From Tolypothrix sp. NIES-4075 (GTDB lineage Bacteria; Cyanobacteriota; Cyanobacteriia; Cyanobacteriales; Nostocaceae): DNA of 64,000 nucleotides. Location: positions 559,955 through 623,954 of the forward strand of contig NZ_BDUC01000001.1 in the NCBI RefSeq assembly GCF_002218085.1, given 5' to 3'. Position numbers and translations under genes: made by a program. The notes under the pieces were generated by a model that saw nothing but the letters and a program-made list of their open reading frames with translations, was not told the DNA's origin and made no database searches. This document shows, piece by piece, positions 44,501 to 52,512 of this stretch (positions within the stretch are counted from its first letter, which is position 1; each line of letters starts with the position of its first letter).

Positions 44501-45958
44501 GTAGCTTTTAGTCGGGATGGAAAATACATCGTCAGTGGTAGTATTGACAAGACAGTGCGCTTGTGGGATATTTCCGGAAATCCTGTAGGGAAACCGTTTG
44601 CAGGTCATACAAATGCTGTTTGGTCTGTAGCATTTAGCCCGGATAAACGTTACATCGTCAGTGGTAGCGAAGACAGAACAATACGCTTGTGGGATATTTC
44701 TGGCAAACCAGTAGGGCAACCATTCCGAGGTCATAAAGGTGCTGTTTTATCTGTTGGCTTTAGTCCCGATGGGCAGTACATACTTAGTGCTGGTTTTGAC
44801 AGAATAGTGCGGTTGTGGGATATTTCCGGCAATCTGATTGGAGAACCGCTTAAAGGTCATAAAAATCCGGTTTCATCTGTAGCCTTTAGTCCAGATGGGC
44901 GATACATTGTCAGTGGTAGTGGCGATCGCACAATCCGCTTGTGGGACATTAGCAATAAAATCGGGCAACCGTTTTTAGGTCATACAGAGGCAGTTACATC
45001 TGTAGCTTTTAGTCCGGATGGAAAATACATCGTCAGTGGTAGTCAAGACAAAACACTACGCTTGTGGGATATTTCTGGCAAACCAGTAGGACAACCATTT
45101 TTAGGTCATAAAAATCCGGTTACATCTGTAGCTTTTAGTCCTTCGGGACGCTACATCCTCAGTGGTAGCGAAGACAACACACTGCGCTTGTGGGATATGT
45201 CTGGCAAACCAGTAGGGCAACCTTTTACAGGTCATACAGGTAAAGTCAATTCTGTAGCTTTTAGTCCTTCGGGGCGTTATATAGTTAGCGGTAGTGAGGA
45301 CAAGACCATTAGATTGTGGGATATTAAAGGTAAACCAATTGGGCAACCTTTTATAGGTCATACAAAACCTATCTTTTCTGTTGCTTTCAGTCCCAATAGT
45401 CAGATGATTGCCAGTAGCGGTGACGACAAAATGGTGCGCTTGTGGGATATTAAAGGTAAACCAATTGGGCAACCGTTTCAAGGTCACGACGGTTCGATCC
45501 CATCTGTTGCTTTTAGTCCGAATGGACGTTATATCCTCACCGGCAGTTATGACAGAACGATGCAGTTGTGGGATATATCTGGTAAACCAATTGGCAAACC
45601 ATTTGTAGGACATGAGTATGGTGTGACATCTGCTGCTATCAGTCACGATGGACAATATATAGTTAGTGGTAGTGTTGACAACAGCGTGCTATTGTGGAAC
45701 TTTTCTAACAGCAATATTGGGCAAAAGTTTCAAGGTCATACAAATAATGTCACATCTGTTGCCATCAGTCCTGATGGACGCTACATCGTTAGTGGTAGTC
45801 GAGACAAAACAATACGCTTGTGGCAAACTCGATGGGAAGATTGGTTAGAAGTTGCCTGCAACAACTTGCAAAATCATCCAGTGTTCCAAAACCCCCAGAC
45901 AGATGAGGCTAAAGGGGCAAAAGATACCTGTGAAAAATATGTTTGGCATAAGAAATAA
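41525..45958 (+). CDS. Caspase-STAND-WD40 protein with 14 repeats
   Basis: 1477 residues. Caspase domain 1-260 with FYFAGHGIAL (H94) and ILDCCFAGAF (C149). STAND NTPase (nSTAND1 type) about 290-760: NPYRGLKSYEEK, FFGR, Walker A VLGASGSGKSSLVKAG (about 331), Walker B LLLVIDQFEEL, LRIVVTLRNDFE sensor. A hydrophobic helix near 772-795 (GIVSGVIASLTGLTIFALVQ) is followed by fourteen WD40 units (about 857-1435), probably two seven-bladed propellers, and a C-terminal NNLQNHPVFQNPQTDEAK tail. The expected mechanism is ligand sensing by WD40, NTPase oligomerisation and caspase activation. A 29-residue in-frame insertion after the Walker A helix is derived from a low-complexity repeat. Confidence 0.94.
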   Translation: MEEIKRSLAVVIGINEYGNGIPALKTAVNDAEQIAATLTSKYEYQVLLLLDSDANSDKFKSLLTALEQQKLPSSDNSQIQIQETDRVLFYFAGHGIALDALDSADGPTGFLVPQDARMDNDSSLLPMKRLHDALIKLPCRHILIILDCCFAGAFRWAGNRDAVRQNKVYRERYDRFISSCAQQVITSAGDDEKAADSLYRFGQRNEDSKNSPFAELLLKALCGEADFSKDGVITATEIYVYIHGELGKTSVKQTPGFCQLIRHDKGEYIFPVPGFDPNKLAPAPALDENTNPYRGLKSYEEKDSNLFFGRKALIEKLQAFIINQPLTVVLGASGSGKSSLVKAGLITQLKQGRGGEGARFPRTMPDAQLPITDAQLPIPNSQEWRILAPIRPGESPFKALNNALAQEKVLTFVQPQQDLEEELQTLSQNIKAWTEAHKNAKLLLVIDQFEELITLTRNENERLKFLSGLARAISAFPEQLRIVVTLRNDFEPQFRDTPLEAYWTAARFIVPAMSRLELRDCIVEPATARVMFFDPPTLVDQIIDEVAQMPGALPLLSFTLSELYLKYIKSAREGKRNNRAITQADYEELGGVTRSLTQRADYEYDELIKLDSAYAQTIKHVMLRMVAIGAGDLARRQVLLSELEYPKAENTRVKLVIERFLAARLLVSGQDTEGNSYVEPAHDVLVRGWQKLLTWKDQELGSLLLQRELTPTANKWTSQRRDKQAVGLLWNNDPRLPLVKQISESDKSWLNSIELEFVQRSITRRRNNRRRTVGIVSGVIASLTGLTIFALVQLQLSLLREKAAVAENRLLISPVDGLVLAIQTAGQNRSLLPWDILNPVKSSLLHAVQATKERDQLTGHSDRVTSVAFSPSGRYIVSGSADNTVLLWDMSGKPIGKPFTGHAKPITSVAFSPDGRYIVSGSEDNTVRLWDMSGKQIGQPFIGHTKPIQSVAFSPSGRNIVSGSEDNTLRLWDISGKAIGKPFVGHTKPVWSVAFSRDGKYIVSGSIDKTVRLWDISGNPVGKPFAGHTNAVWSVAFSPDKRYIVSGSEDRTIRLWDISGKPVGQPFRGHKGAVLSVGFSPDGQYILSAGFDRIVRLWDISGNLIGEPLKGHKNPVSSVAFSPDGRYIVSGSGDRTIRLWDISNKIGQPFLGHTEAVTSVAFSPDGKYIVSGSQDKTLRLWDISGKPVGQPFLGHKNPVTSVAFSPSGRYILSGSEDNTLRLWDMSGKPVGQPFTGHTGKVNSVAFSPSGRYIVSGSEDKTIRLWDIKGKPIGQPFIGHTKPIFSVAFSPNSQMIASSGDDKMVRLWDIKGKPIGQPFQGHDGSIPSVAFSPNGRYILTGSYDRTMQLWDISGKPIGKPFVGHEYGVTSAAISHDGQYIVSGSVDNSVLLWNFSNSNIGQKFQGHTNNVTSVAISPDGRYIVSGSRDKTIRLWQTRWEDWLEVACNNLQNHPVFQNPQTDEAKGAKDTCEKYVWHKK
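42578..42669. repeat. Intergenic-type repeat inside a coding sequence
   Basis: AAGGGAGAGGGGGAGAGGGGG followed by ATGCCCGATGCCCAATTACC and CCGATTCCCAATTCCC units, the same composition as the intergenic array at 25430. It encodes RGGEGARFPRTMPDAQLPIT and DAQLPIPNS. The paralogue at 48325 has only NSH at this point, so about 26 residues were added in frame. Confidence 0.8.
44095..45828 (+). repeat. WD40-coding tandem repeats, about 123 bp unit
   Basis: Fourteen direct repeats of about 123 bp encoding WD40 blades, each with GGTCAT...TCTGTAGCTTTTAGTCC...TTGTGGGATAT landmarks. The nucleotide similarity between units is high enough for unequal recombination to change the copy number. Confidence 0.85.
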
Positions 45959-46602
45959 TATCGTGTCCGGCTGAATGTCAATTTATCAAAACGATTCACG
46001 ACAAACACTGTTTAGTCGATCGCATGACAAAATTGCGATCGCACAAAAAAGACACCCCGCAAGTGCGATCGACCCACCAAAAAACACCCATCAGTAGATA
46101 TACTAATTAATTGTCAGGGTCATCTACCTCTCAAAACCAGGAATATCTTAGCTAGGGGCATCTGCCTTTCTTGTACCGCGTCCGGTGACTATTCCCCTAA
46201 GTAACGGGCACTAAAAAGTGTTAACCGATTTTTGTCATGTTTTATGATAGCGTTTGTCATGTTTTCATGTCAAGGGAGGGGAAACCCCTACCCTTAAATG
46301 TTCATTAGTAACTATATTGACAAATGGAAACGTTTGACTTGCCCCGGTGATACTGGGGCTTTTATTAAGAAGACATTGATTTTAGCATCAATTTGTATAT
46401 AAGCCGACTTTATTTTTGAAAAAAATTTAAGTATATGTAGTATATGTAGGGTGTGGAGCGCCTTCGCGCCCCGCGTCCGAAGAGCGGAAGCTACCGCACC
46501 GTCTGTGATGTCTCGGTGCGCGATTGACGATCCTAACACACCCTACTACGTATACTACTTACGCACCTCAAGGAGTGCGTAAGTTCTACACTGGTAAGTG
46601 CC
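45959..46602. other. 644-bp intergenic region with repeats
   Basis: No credible gene. Holds HIP1 octamers, GGGAGGGGAAACCCCTACCC hairpin (about 46274), a terminator at 46341, and a GC-rich CGCCTTCGCGCCCCGCGTCC segment flanked by TATGTAGGGTGTG and CACACCCTACTACGTA, an inverted-repeat element similar to DNA near 395-420. Confidence 0.5.
46341..46365 (+). terminator. GCCCC...GGGGC hairpin with T-run
   Basis: GCCCCGGTGATACTGGGGC followed by TTTTATT. It lies about 380 bases past the 45958 stop; it could end a long 3' UTR or a separate small transcript. Confidence 0.55.
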
Positions 46603-47802
46603 TTAACTCGATAAAGCGTTAACAAACGTATCTTTCACGATACCCCGCAAGGAAAAGTTGCTTTGACCAATTGGTGAATTTACAAACACCACAAGTTCCA
46701 TATCATTTGGCAAAAAGTAAGCAACGCATTGTTCTGTTTTACCGTCACCACTACCCCAGGAACCGTTTTTGTTATAAATCGTACCTGCTGGTGTATTGAT
46801 AGCTTGATCGATACCAAAGTAATTGTCAAGTATATATTGTGCTTTTTGAGGAGCAATAATCGTGTTTCTGCGACGCACATGATCCATGACATTCAGTAGT
46901 TCCTTAGTTGATAACCTCCAGCCAGCACCACCTGCAACAGAGGCTAGATCGCCAGAATCCAATCCTTTGTTATTGTTATGTGGGAACTGATAAGCCAGTG
47001 CATTCTTCGTACTCGAAATAGGCTTGAAGTCAACGTTATTGACACCAGCAGGGGTAAATACGTTAGCTTGCATATAGCTTTTATAGTAGGAAAGAGTGAC
47101 TGCATCCCAATACACATCTTGAGAAAAGGGTGTAGGAAATTGTGCATCTTTGCTAAGATTGCCATTGATAATTGGAATGAGAATGCGGCACAAGCCAAAG
47201 TTCATATTTTCATAATCATAAGAACCTATTTGTGTTACCCCAGCTGCCACCTTACTTTTCATAAACGTATAATCCGAGGCAGAACCACCTGTACTGAATC
47301 CCGATGTATGTGTCAACAAGTGCCGAAAGGTGATCTTGTCGATATTATTACCTTTACTCCAGTAAGTTGGTAAATAGTTAATAATCTTACTATCGTAAGA
47401 AATATTCTTGCTATCTAAAACTTTGACCAAGCCAACTGCTGTGAGAAATTTACTGACACTGGCAACGTGCATACGTGTATCTTCACTCCAACCTTGCCTG
47501 AGATCCGCAGGAGTCTGTGCCCAGTTCCAAATCAAAGTATAAATGAGGTTGCCGTTTTGCCGGAGTTCAAACATGTATCCAGTTACAGAGTCTTTTAAAG
47601 TATTGTGGATAGCCTTGCCAAAAGCATCTACATTCAATTTAGGAGGAATAACAAATTGTCTGGTGACAACGGGAATGTCATATCTGACTTCTTTTGATTC
47701 ATCAACCTCTTCTATCTGAATGTTTTTTACATGTTCTGGTGCAATGACATGTGCTGCGATTTCAGCTTCTGTTAGTTCGGTGGGAAGATTGGCAATTTTC
47801 AT
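46603..47802 (-). CDS. Beta-lactamase-like serine hydrolase
   Basis: 399 residues of the serine beta-lactamase/CubicO-like family. SxxK motif HVASVSKFLT (S115, K118), then FRHLLTHTSGFS and YDYENMNFG as the Y-x-N motif (Y197, N199), with GAGWRLSTKELLNVMDHVRR later. No signal peptide: the first 55 residues (MKIANLPTELTEAEIAAHVI, then APEHVKNIQIEEVDESKE) are acidic and not family-like. Probably a cytoplasmic or unconventionally exported peptidase/esterase. It sits on the opposite strand between two caspase-STAND genes. ATG at 47802. Confidence 0.85.
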   Translation of the reverse strand: MKIANLPTELTEAEIAAHVIAPEHVKNIQIEEVDESKEVRYDIPVVTRQFVIPPKLNVDAFGKAIHNTLKDSVTGYMFELRQNGNLIYTLIWNWAQTPADLRQGWSEDTRMHVASVSKFLTAVGLVKVLDSKNISYDSKIINYLPTYWSKGNNIDKITFRHLLTHTSGFSTGGSASDYTFMKSKVAAGVTQIGSYDYENMNFGLCRILIPIINGNLSKDAQFPTPFSQDVYWDAVTLSYYKSYMQANVFTPAGVNNVDFKPISSTKNALAYQFPHNNNKGLDSGDLASVAGGAGWRLSTKELLNVMDHVRRRNTIIAPQKAQYILDNYFGIDQAINTPAGTIYNKNGSWGSGDGKTEQCVAYFLPNDMELVVFVNSPIGQSNFSLRGIVKDTFVNALSS

Positions 47803-47901
47803 GGTTTTTTTCTCTCTTAAAAAGTGACTAGTTTGTGCTTTTCAACTCTTGCGTACCAAGTGGAAGTTTCTTAACAAGTAAGCGTTAAGGCATTTACCTA
47901 G

Positions 47902-47974
47902 AAAAAAATACCAGCCGTCCAACTCAGATCCTCGATACCCAACCAATAATTCAAAACACGGCTGGTATTTTTTT
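47902..47974. repeat. 17-bp inverted repeat with A/T runs
   Basis: AAAAAAATACCAGCCGT (47902-47918) and ACGGCTGGTATTTTTTT (47958-47974) are exact complements with a 39-base loop. Both arms end in A/T runs, so it could be a bidirectional terminator, a small RNA end or a MITE-like relic. It lies upstream of the serine hydrolase and the second caspase-STAND gene. Confidence 0.75.
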
Positions 47975-48324
47975 TTAACGGTTTCTCCTAAACTGGACGC
48001 AAATCGATAATTGTTTGAGTTGAGAACTGACTGATTCGATGTTTTTAAGATTAAATGGCGATCGGGAAGAACTAGGGAAGAAAATTTAATTTCCAAAAAA
48101 TATCAGTCAGCACCTAAGCTCGACTTGATGAAATTAAGCCGCATAAACAGCGATAACGCCAAGTATTGTCACATCTTGCCGATATCTGCCTTACATGTGC
48201 ATAACTTGATTTGGCTGACACCTAAAACAATATATAAGGCAAATAATACTTGCTGAACGAAAGTTCGGCAAATCAGGTACAACTTACCGCCGCATATATT
48301 AAAACTTTTGTCAAGGTCGCATAT

Positions 48325-50760
48325 ATGGCAGAAATTAAACGAAGTCTAGCAGTAGTTATCGGCATCGATGAATACAGCAATGGCATCCCAGCACTGCAAA
48401 CTGCTGTGAATGATGCTAAAGAAATCGCCACCACTCTGGAAAGCAAATACGAATATCAAGTCGTGTTAATGTTGGATGAGGATGCTAACAGCGATAAATT
48501 CAACAGTTTATTGACGGCTTTTGAACAACATAAACTACCTTTATCTGATGGTAGCCAAATCGAAATTGAAGAAACTGATAGACTATTTTTCTATTTTGCC
48601 GGACATGGTATCGCCTTAGATAACCTTGATAACCCCAATGGTCCTGCGAGTTTTCTTGTCCCCCAAGATGCACGGATGGATAATAACAGCACTTTGTTAT
48701 CGATGAAGCGACTGCACGATGCGTTGCAAAAACTGCCATGTCGTCATTTGTTAATTATCCTAGATTGTTGCTTTGCAGGGGCATTTCGTTGGGCAGGTAA
48801 CAGAGAAGCGGTGCGGCAAGATAAATTATATCGCGAACGCTACGATCGCTTTATCTGTAGTTGTGCCCAGCAGGTAATTATGTCTGCAAGCGATGATGAA
48901 AAAGCTGCCGATTCCCTGTATCCTTTTGGACAACGCACCGAACATGATGGACATTCTCCCTTTGCTGAGTTTCTCCTTAAAGCACTGACAGAACAAGCAG
49001 ATTGGAGTGAAGATGGTGTACTAACAGCAACAGAATTATATGTGTATTTACATAGCGAATTAGGAAAAATCAACGCTAAACAAATCCCTAACTTTTGTCA
49101 ACTTCAACGCCATGATAAAGGTGAGTACATTTTTCCCGTTCCTAGTTTTGACCGCAAGAACTTAGCTTCAGCACCTGCAATTTCCGAAAAAACTAATCCT
49201 TATCGGGGTTTAAAACCTTTTGAAGAAGAACACAGTCAGCTATTTTTCGGCAGAAATAAATTAATTTCCCAGCTAGCAGAATTCATAAGCGATCGCCCAC
49301 TGACGGTAGTGCTGGGTGCTTCTGGTTCGGGAAAATCTAGTTTGGTAAAAGCCGGATTAATTCCATATTTGAAGCGAGGGAATAGCCACCAAGAATGGCG
49401 CATTTTGGCTCCGGTGCGTCCGGGAGAATCACCTTTTACGGCTTTAAACAAAACGCTGATCAAGGAAAATTTGCCAATTTTTGCGGAACCAAACAAAGCT
49501 TTTGAGCAAGAATTACAGAATTTGTATCAGAGTGTAGGTGAATGGTATCGTTTGAATCCTCAGGCAAAATTACTATTAGTAATTGACCAGTTTGAAGAAT
49601 TAGCTACCGTTTGCCAAGATGAAACTGAAAGTAAAAAATTCTTTGAAGGATTGGCAAGAGCAATAAAAGCTTTTCCTGAGCAGTTAAGAATTGTGGTGAC
49701 ACTCAGAAATGACTTTGAACCACAATTTCGCGATACACCTTTAGAACCTTACTGGGAATCGGGACGATTTGTGATGCCAAGGATATCGCGTCAAGAATTG
49801 CGATCGTGCATTGTCGAACCAGCCGCTGCCAAGGTAATGTATTTTGAGCCACCAAGTTTAGTAGACGAAATAATTGATGAAGTGGCACAGATGCCGGGAG
49901 CATTACCGCTACTTTCTTTTACTTTGAGTGAACTGTATCTGAAATATATTCAGAGTGTCAAACAAGGTAAAAGAAATAATCGGGCAATTACTCAATTTGA
50001 TTATGAAGAATTAGGGGGAGTGACGCGCAGTCTCACCAAAAGAGCAGACTTTGAATATGACGAGTTAGTTAAACGTGACCCCGCTTACTCTCAAACTATT
50101 AAGCACGTAATGCTGCGAATGGTAGCGGTGGGTAGCAGCGATTTGACACGCAGACGGGTGCTATGCAAGGAACTGGAGTATCCACAACCCGAAAATACAC
50201 GGGTAAAGTTGGTGATAGAGCGCTTTGTGGCGGCGCGGTTGTTGGTGAAAGGACGCGATATAGAGAATAATGAATATGTTGAGCCGGCTCATGATGCTTT
50301 AATCCGGGAATGGCAAAAGCTGCTGAACTGGAAAAAACAAGAGTTAGGTCCTCTACTATTGCAAACAGAGTTAAGACCTATTGCGAGTAAATGGGCAACT
50401 CAAAAACATGATAAAAAAGCTGTTGGTCTTCTATGGAATAACGATCCTCGCTTGCCGTTAGTACAGCAATTACTTAAGTCTGATGTTGGCTGGTTGAATT
50501 TAACAGAGTTGGAGTTTGTCAAGCGTAGCATCCAAAAAAGACGCAACAAGCATTTAAACGCGATCGCTATGGTTAGTGCAATGATGATATTGCTGTCGCA
50601 ACTTACCGCTTTTGGGTTTATTCAACTTCATTTTTCGATTGTCAATAACAGTGCAGAAGAAATTAGGCAATCTTCTTTGCTGTCTACATGTTCTCAATTA
50701 CACAAATACGCTATGCAAATACCGCAAACAACAGAGGCAAATATAGCTGAAGATAAATGA
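48325..50760 (+). CDS. Caspase-STAND protein without WD40 repeats
   Basis: 811 residues from the ATG at 48325; the frame extends to 48250 but the paralogue start (MAEIKRSLAVVIGI) fixes this ATG. Caspase FYFAGHGIAL (H94) and ILDCCFAGAF (C149), then STAND NTPase with NPYRGLKPFEEEHSQLFFGR, VLGASGSGKSSLVKAG and LLLVIDQFEEL, followed by a hydrophobic helix near residue 752 (AIAMVSAMMILLSQLTAFGF). The chain ends after about 50 residues with no repeats. It is closely similar to the gene at 41525 over the first 760 residues, so it is a duplicate that lost its WD40 sensor or works with a separate one. Confidence 0.93.
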   Translation: MAEIKRSLAVVIGIDEYSNGIPALQTAVNDAKEIATTLESKYEYQVVLMLDEDANSDKFNSLLTAFEQHKLPLSDGSQIEIEETDRLFFYFAGHGIALDNLDNPNGPASFLVPQDARMDNNSTLLSMKRLHDALQKLPCRHLLIILDCCFAGAFRWAGNREAVRQDKLYRERYDRFICSCAQQVIMSASDDEKAADSLYPFGQRTEHDGHSPFAEFLLKALTEQADWSEDGVLTATELYVYLHSELGKINAKQIPNFCQLQRHDKGEYIFPVPSFDRKNLASAPAISEKTNPYRGLKPFEEEHSQLFFGRNKLISQLAEFISDRPLTVVLGASGSGKSSLVKAGLIPYLKRGNSHQEWRILAPVRPGESPFTALNKTLIKENLPIFAEPNKAFEQELQNLYQSVGEWYRLNPQAKLLLVIDQFEELATVCQDETESKKFFEGLARAIKAFPEQLRIVVTLRNDFEPQFRDTPLEPYWESGRFVMPRISRQELRSCIVEPAAAKVMYFEPPSLVDEIIDEVAQMPGALPLLSFTLSELYLKYIQSVKQGKRNNRAITQFDYEELGGVTRSLTKRADFEYDELVKRDPAYSQTIKHVMLRMVAVGSSDLTRRRVLCKELEYPQPENTRVKLVIERFVAARLLVKGRDIENNEYVEPAHDALIREWQKLLNWKKQELGPLLLQTELRPIASKWATQKHDKKAVGLLWNNDPRLPLVQQLLKSDVGWLNLTELEFVKRSIQKRRNKHLNAIAMVSAMMILLSQLTAFGFIQLHFSIVNNSAEEIRQSSLLSTCSQLHKYAMQIPQTTEANIAEDK

Positions 50761-50948
50761 TTTACACTCCTCAGCGATGCTCCCGATAAAGAGCCGTTTA
50801 GACAAAAAACTTGAGAAAATATTTTTTAATCACTTTAATTTATAAATCTGAATAAAAATAATGTTTGATTTAATCTATGAGCTTACTTTAAAGTGAAAAC
50901 TATGAACTTTACTGATGGCTTCTGTAAAAGCAAAGCCACAAAATTAAA

Positions 50949-51542
50949 ATGAATAAATCAATTGCAAAAAAATTAACTTACTGGGTCATCTCAGCAGTAT
51001 TTATTGTATTTGTAGCCGGATTTACTTTGCTTGACCAGCCTAGCGCTTTAGCTCAATCACAAACACCATCCATACCTACACAATCTATACCCGCTCCCAT
51101 AATATCCCCGGTTGCATCGCCAATACAGTCTGTAAGCGCGAATGTAACACGTTTGTTACAAACCAAAGAATGTGTTGGGTGTAATCTGAATGGAGCAGAT
51201 TTGAGTTCAGCTAACTTGCAAGCAGCAAACTTGGAAAATGCGAACTTGGCAAATGCAGATTTCGAGAAAGCAAATCTACAAGGAGCAAATCTGTTAGGAG
51301 CAAATTTACAGGGAGCAGATTTAGGTAAAGCAAACATAGCAGGAGCAAATCTAGAGAATGCAAATTTGTTTGATGCAGACCTAGAGAAAGCAAACCTACA
51401 AGGAGCAAGTTTGTTAGGAGCAAACTTACAAAAAGCAGACTTGCAGAAAACAAATCTGATAGATGCGAAAATAGAGGGGGCAAACTTTTTAGGGGCTGAT
51501 TTGGAAGATGCGATCGCACCTCCAGGATTCACAGTTCAATGA
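50949..51542 (+). CDS. Secreted pentapeptide-repeat protein
   Basis: 197 residues. Signal peptide at the N-terminus (YWVISAVFIVFVAGFTLL ... ALAQ). After a Pro-rich linker, two cysteines (KECVGCNLNGADLSS) precede about 22 A(N/D)LxX pentapeptide units (residues about 83-188), which form a right-handed beta-helix. Function unknown; cyanobacteria have many such thylakoid-lumen or periplasmic proteins. Follows the caspase-STAND gene but 188 bases away. Confidence 0.88.
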   Translation: MNKSIAKKLTYWVISAVFIVFVAGFTLLDQPSALAQSQTPSIPTQSIPAPIISPVASPIQSVSANVTRLLQTKECVGCNLNGADLSSANLQAANLENANLANADFEKANLQGANLLGANLQGADLGKANIAGANLENANLFDADLEKANLQGASLLGANLQKADLQKTNLIDAKIEGANFLGADLEDAIAPPGFTVQ

Positions 51543-51572
51543 TAACAAGTACGTAATAGCCCTAATTAACAT

Positions 51573-51612
51573 TCCCCGTCTATGAAACGACGGGGATTCT
51601 TGTTTTTATTTC
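51573..51612 (+). terminator. Terminator after the pentapeptide-repeat gene
   Basis: TCCCCGTCTATGAAACGACGGGGA stem-loop followed by TTCTTGTTTTTATTT, 30 bases after the stop. Confidence 0.85.
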
Positions 51613-51614
51613 AC

Positions 51615-52409
51615 TCACAAGTGCAAATTATCGCCGATCGCTACATCACCATTACTAATAACTTTGGCTAAAACTCCTGTTTGGGTGTGGTGAAACTGCT
51701 TTTGTAGTAAAGTCAGCAATCCAATATCTCGTTCTCCGGTTTCTGGATGCACGTCTATATTTAAGCAGCGATTAATTCTGGCTGTAATCTCAATTCTCGC
51801 ACTACCAAGTTGCATTTCTTGCCCTACCCAATCAAATTCTTTCCATGCGGGTACACCTTCTACAACTATATTCGGACGAAAACGGCGGACATCAATTTCT
51901 TGTTTGGCTAATTGACTTAAATTATCTATAGTTGCTTGACTAACTAAAGAAATATGCACTGCTTCTCTGTCAGGATAGCGAGTTTCACCAAACATCCCCA
52001 CAAATTGTAAGGGTGCTTTTTTGCCGTTTCTAGCAGCAAGACTGGGGTAAATTCCTGCGAGATAGCCGGTGAAAAATGTGGAAATGCGATCGCGTCCGAT
52101 TTCTGTATTGGTATCGCCAATCAATAATTCTACACCTTTACGCTTTACTCTGAGAATACCACTCGCTTCTTCATACTGACAATCTAAAGCCGCTAGTCCG
52201 TGCCAATCGTTTTGCATGATGAAGTTGTGCTTCTTCATCCACGGCACTTTGGTTGAGTCAAGGTCTATTTCATCTTGTTTGTACATTAACGCAAAAGAGC
52301 GATCGCCTGGTATCCCATATCCAACTTTTAAGGTTACACATTCCTGTGCTTTGGGTGTTAAACCCTTCACCGGATGGATAAATAACTGTTTAACCTCTGC
52401 TTGTTTCAT
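51615..52409 (-). CDS. MOSC-domain protein
   Basis: 264 residues. The N-terminal beta-barrel segment (EVKQLFIHPVKGLTPKAQEC) and the C-terminal MOSC core (RRFRPNIVVEGVPAWKEFDW, then ITARINRCLNIDVHPETGER) match mARC/YiiM-type proteins that bind molybdenum cofactor and use it for reductive or sulphur-transfer chemistry. There is no ferredoxin or cysteine desulphurase domain. The mobA remnant is 22 kb away and unrelated in context. ATG at 52409. Confidence 0.88.
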   Translation of the reverse strand: MKQAEVKQLFIHPVKGLTPKAQECVTLKVGYGIPGDRSFALMYKQDEIDLDSTKVPWMKKHNFIMQNDWHGLAALDCQYEEASGILRVKRKGVELLIGDTNTEIGRDRISTFFTGYLAGIYPSLAARNGKKAPLQFVGMFGETRYPDREAVHISLVSQATIDNLSQLAKQEIDVRRFRPNIVVEGVPAWKEFDWVGQEMQLGSARIEITARINRCLNIDVHPETGERDIGLLTLLQKQFHHTQTGVLAKVISNGDVAIGDNLHL

Positions 52410-52463
52410 TGGTCAAAGAACTTTAAACAAAAACTCAAATTCTGATTTTATATTGAAAGCTTC

Positions 52464-52496
52464 AGAAGTCGGGTTTCTTTAACAAACCCGACTTCT
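52464..52496 (-). terminator. Hairpin after ftr1
   Basis: AGAAGTCGGGTTT (52464-52476) pairs exactly with AAACCCGACTTCT (52484-52496), 13 bp with a 7-base loop, just past the Ftr1 stop. No long T-run follows in the minus direction, so termination strength is uncertain. Confidence 0.55.
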
Positions 52497-52512
52497 CGCT
52501 TGGCAGACTTTT

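Noticed and set aside
44180..45655. Long minus-strand frames opposite the WD40 repeats
   Set aside because: Repetitive antisense shadows (IPQAQ, RTKSYR patterns) of a real gene.
46312..46539. 75-codon minus-strand frame
   Set aside because: Covers a terminator hairpin and a GC-rich repeat; no protein features.
51053..51532. 159-codon minus-strand frame rich in KFAP/KSAF repeats
   Set aside because: Antisense shadow of the pentapeptide repeats.
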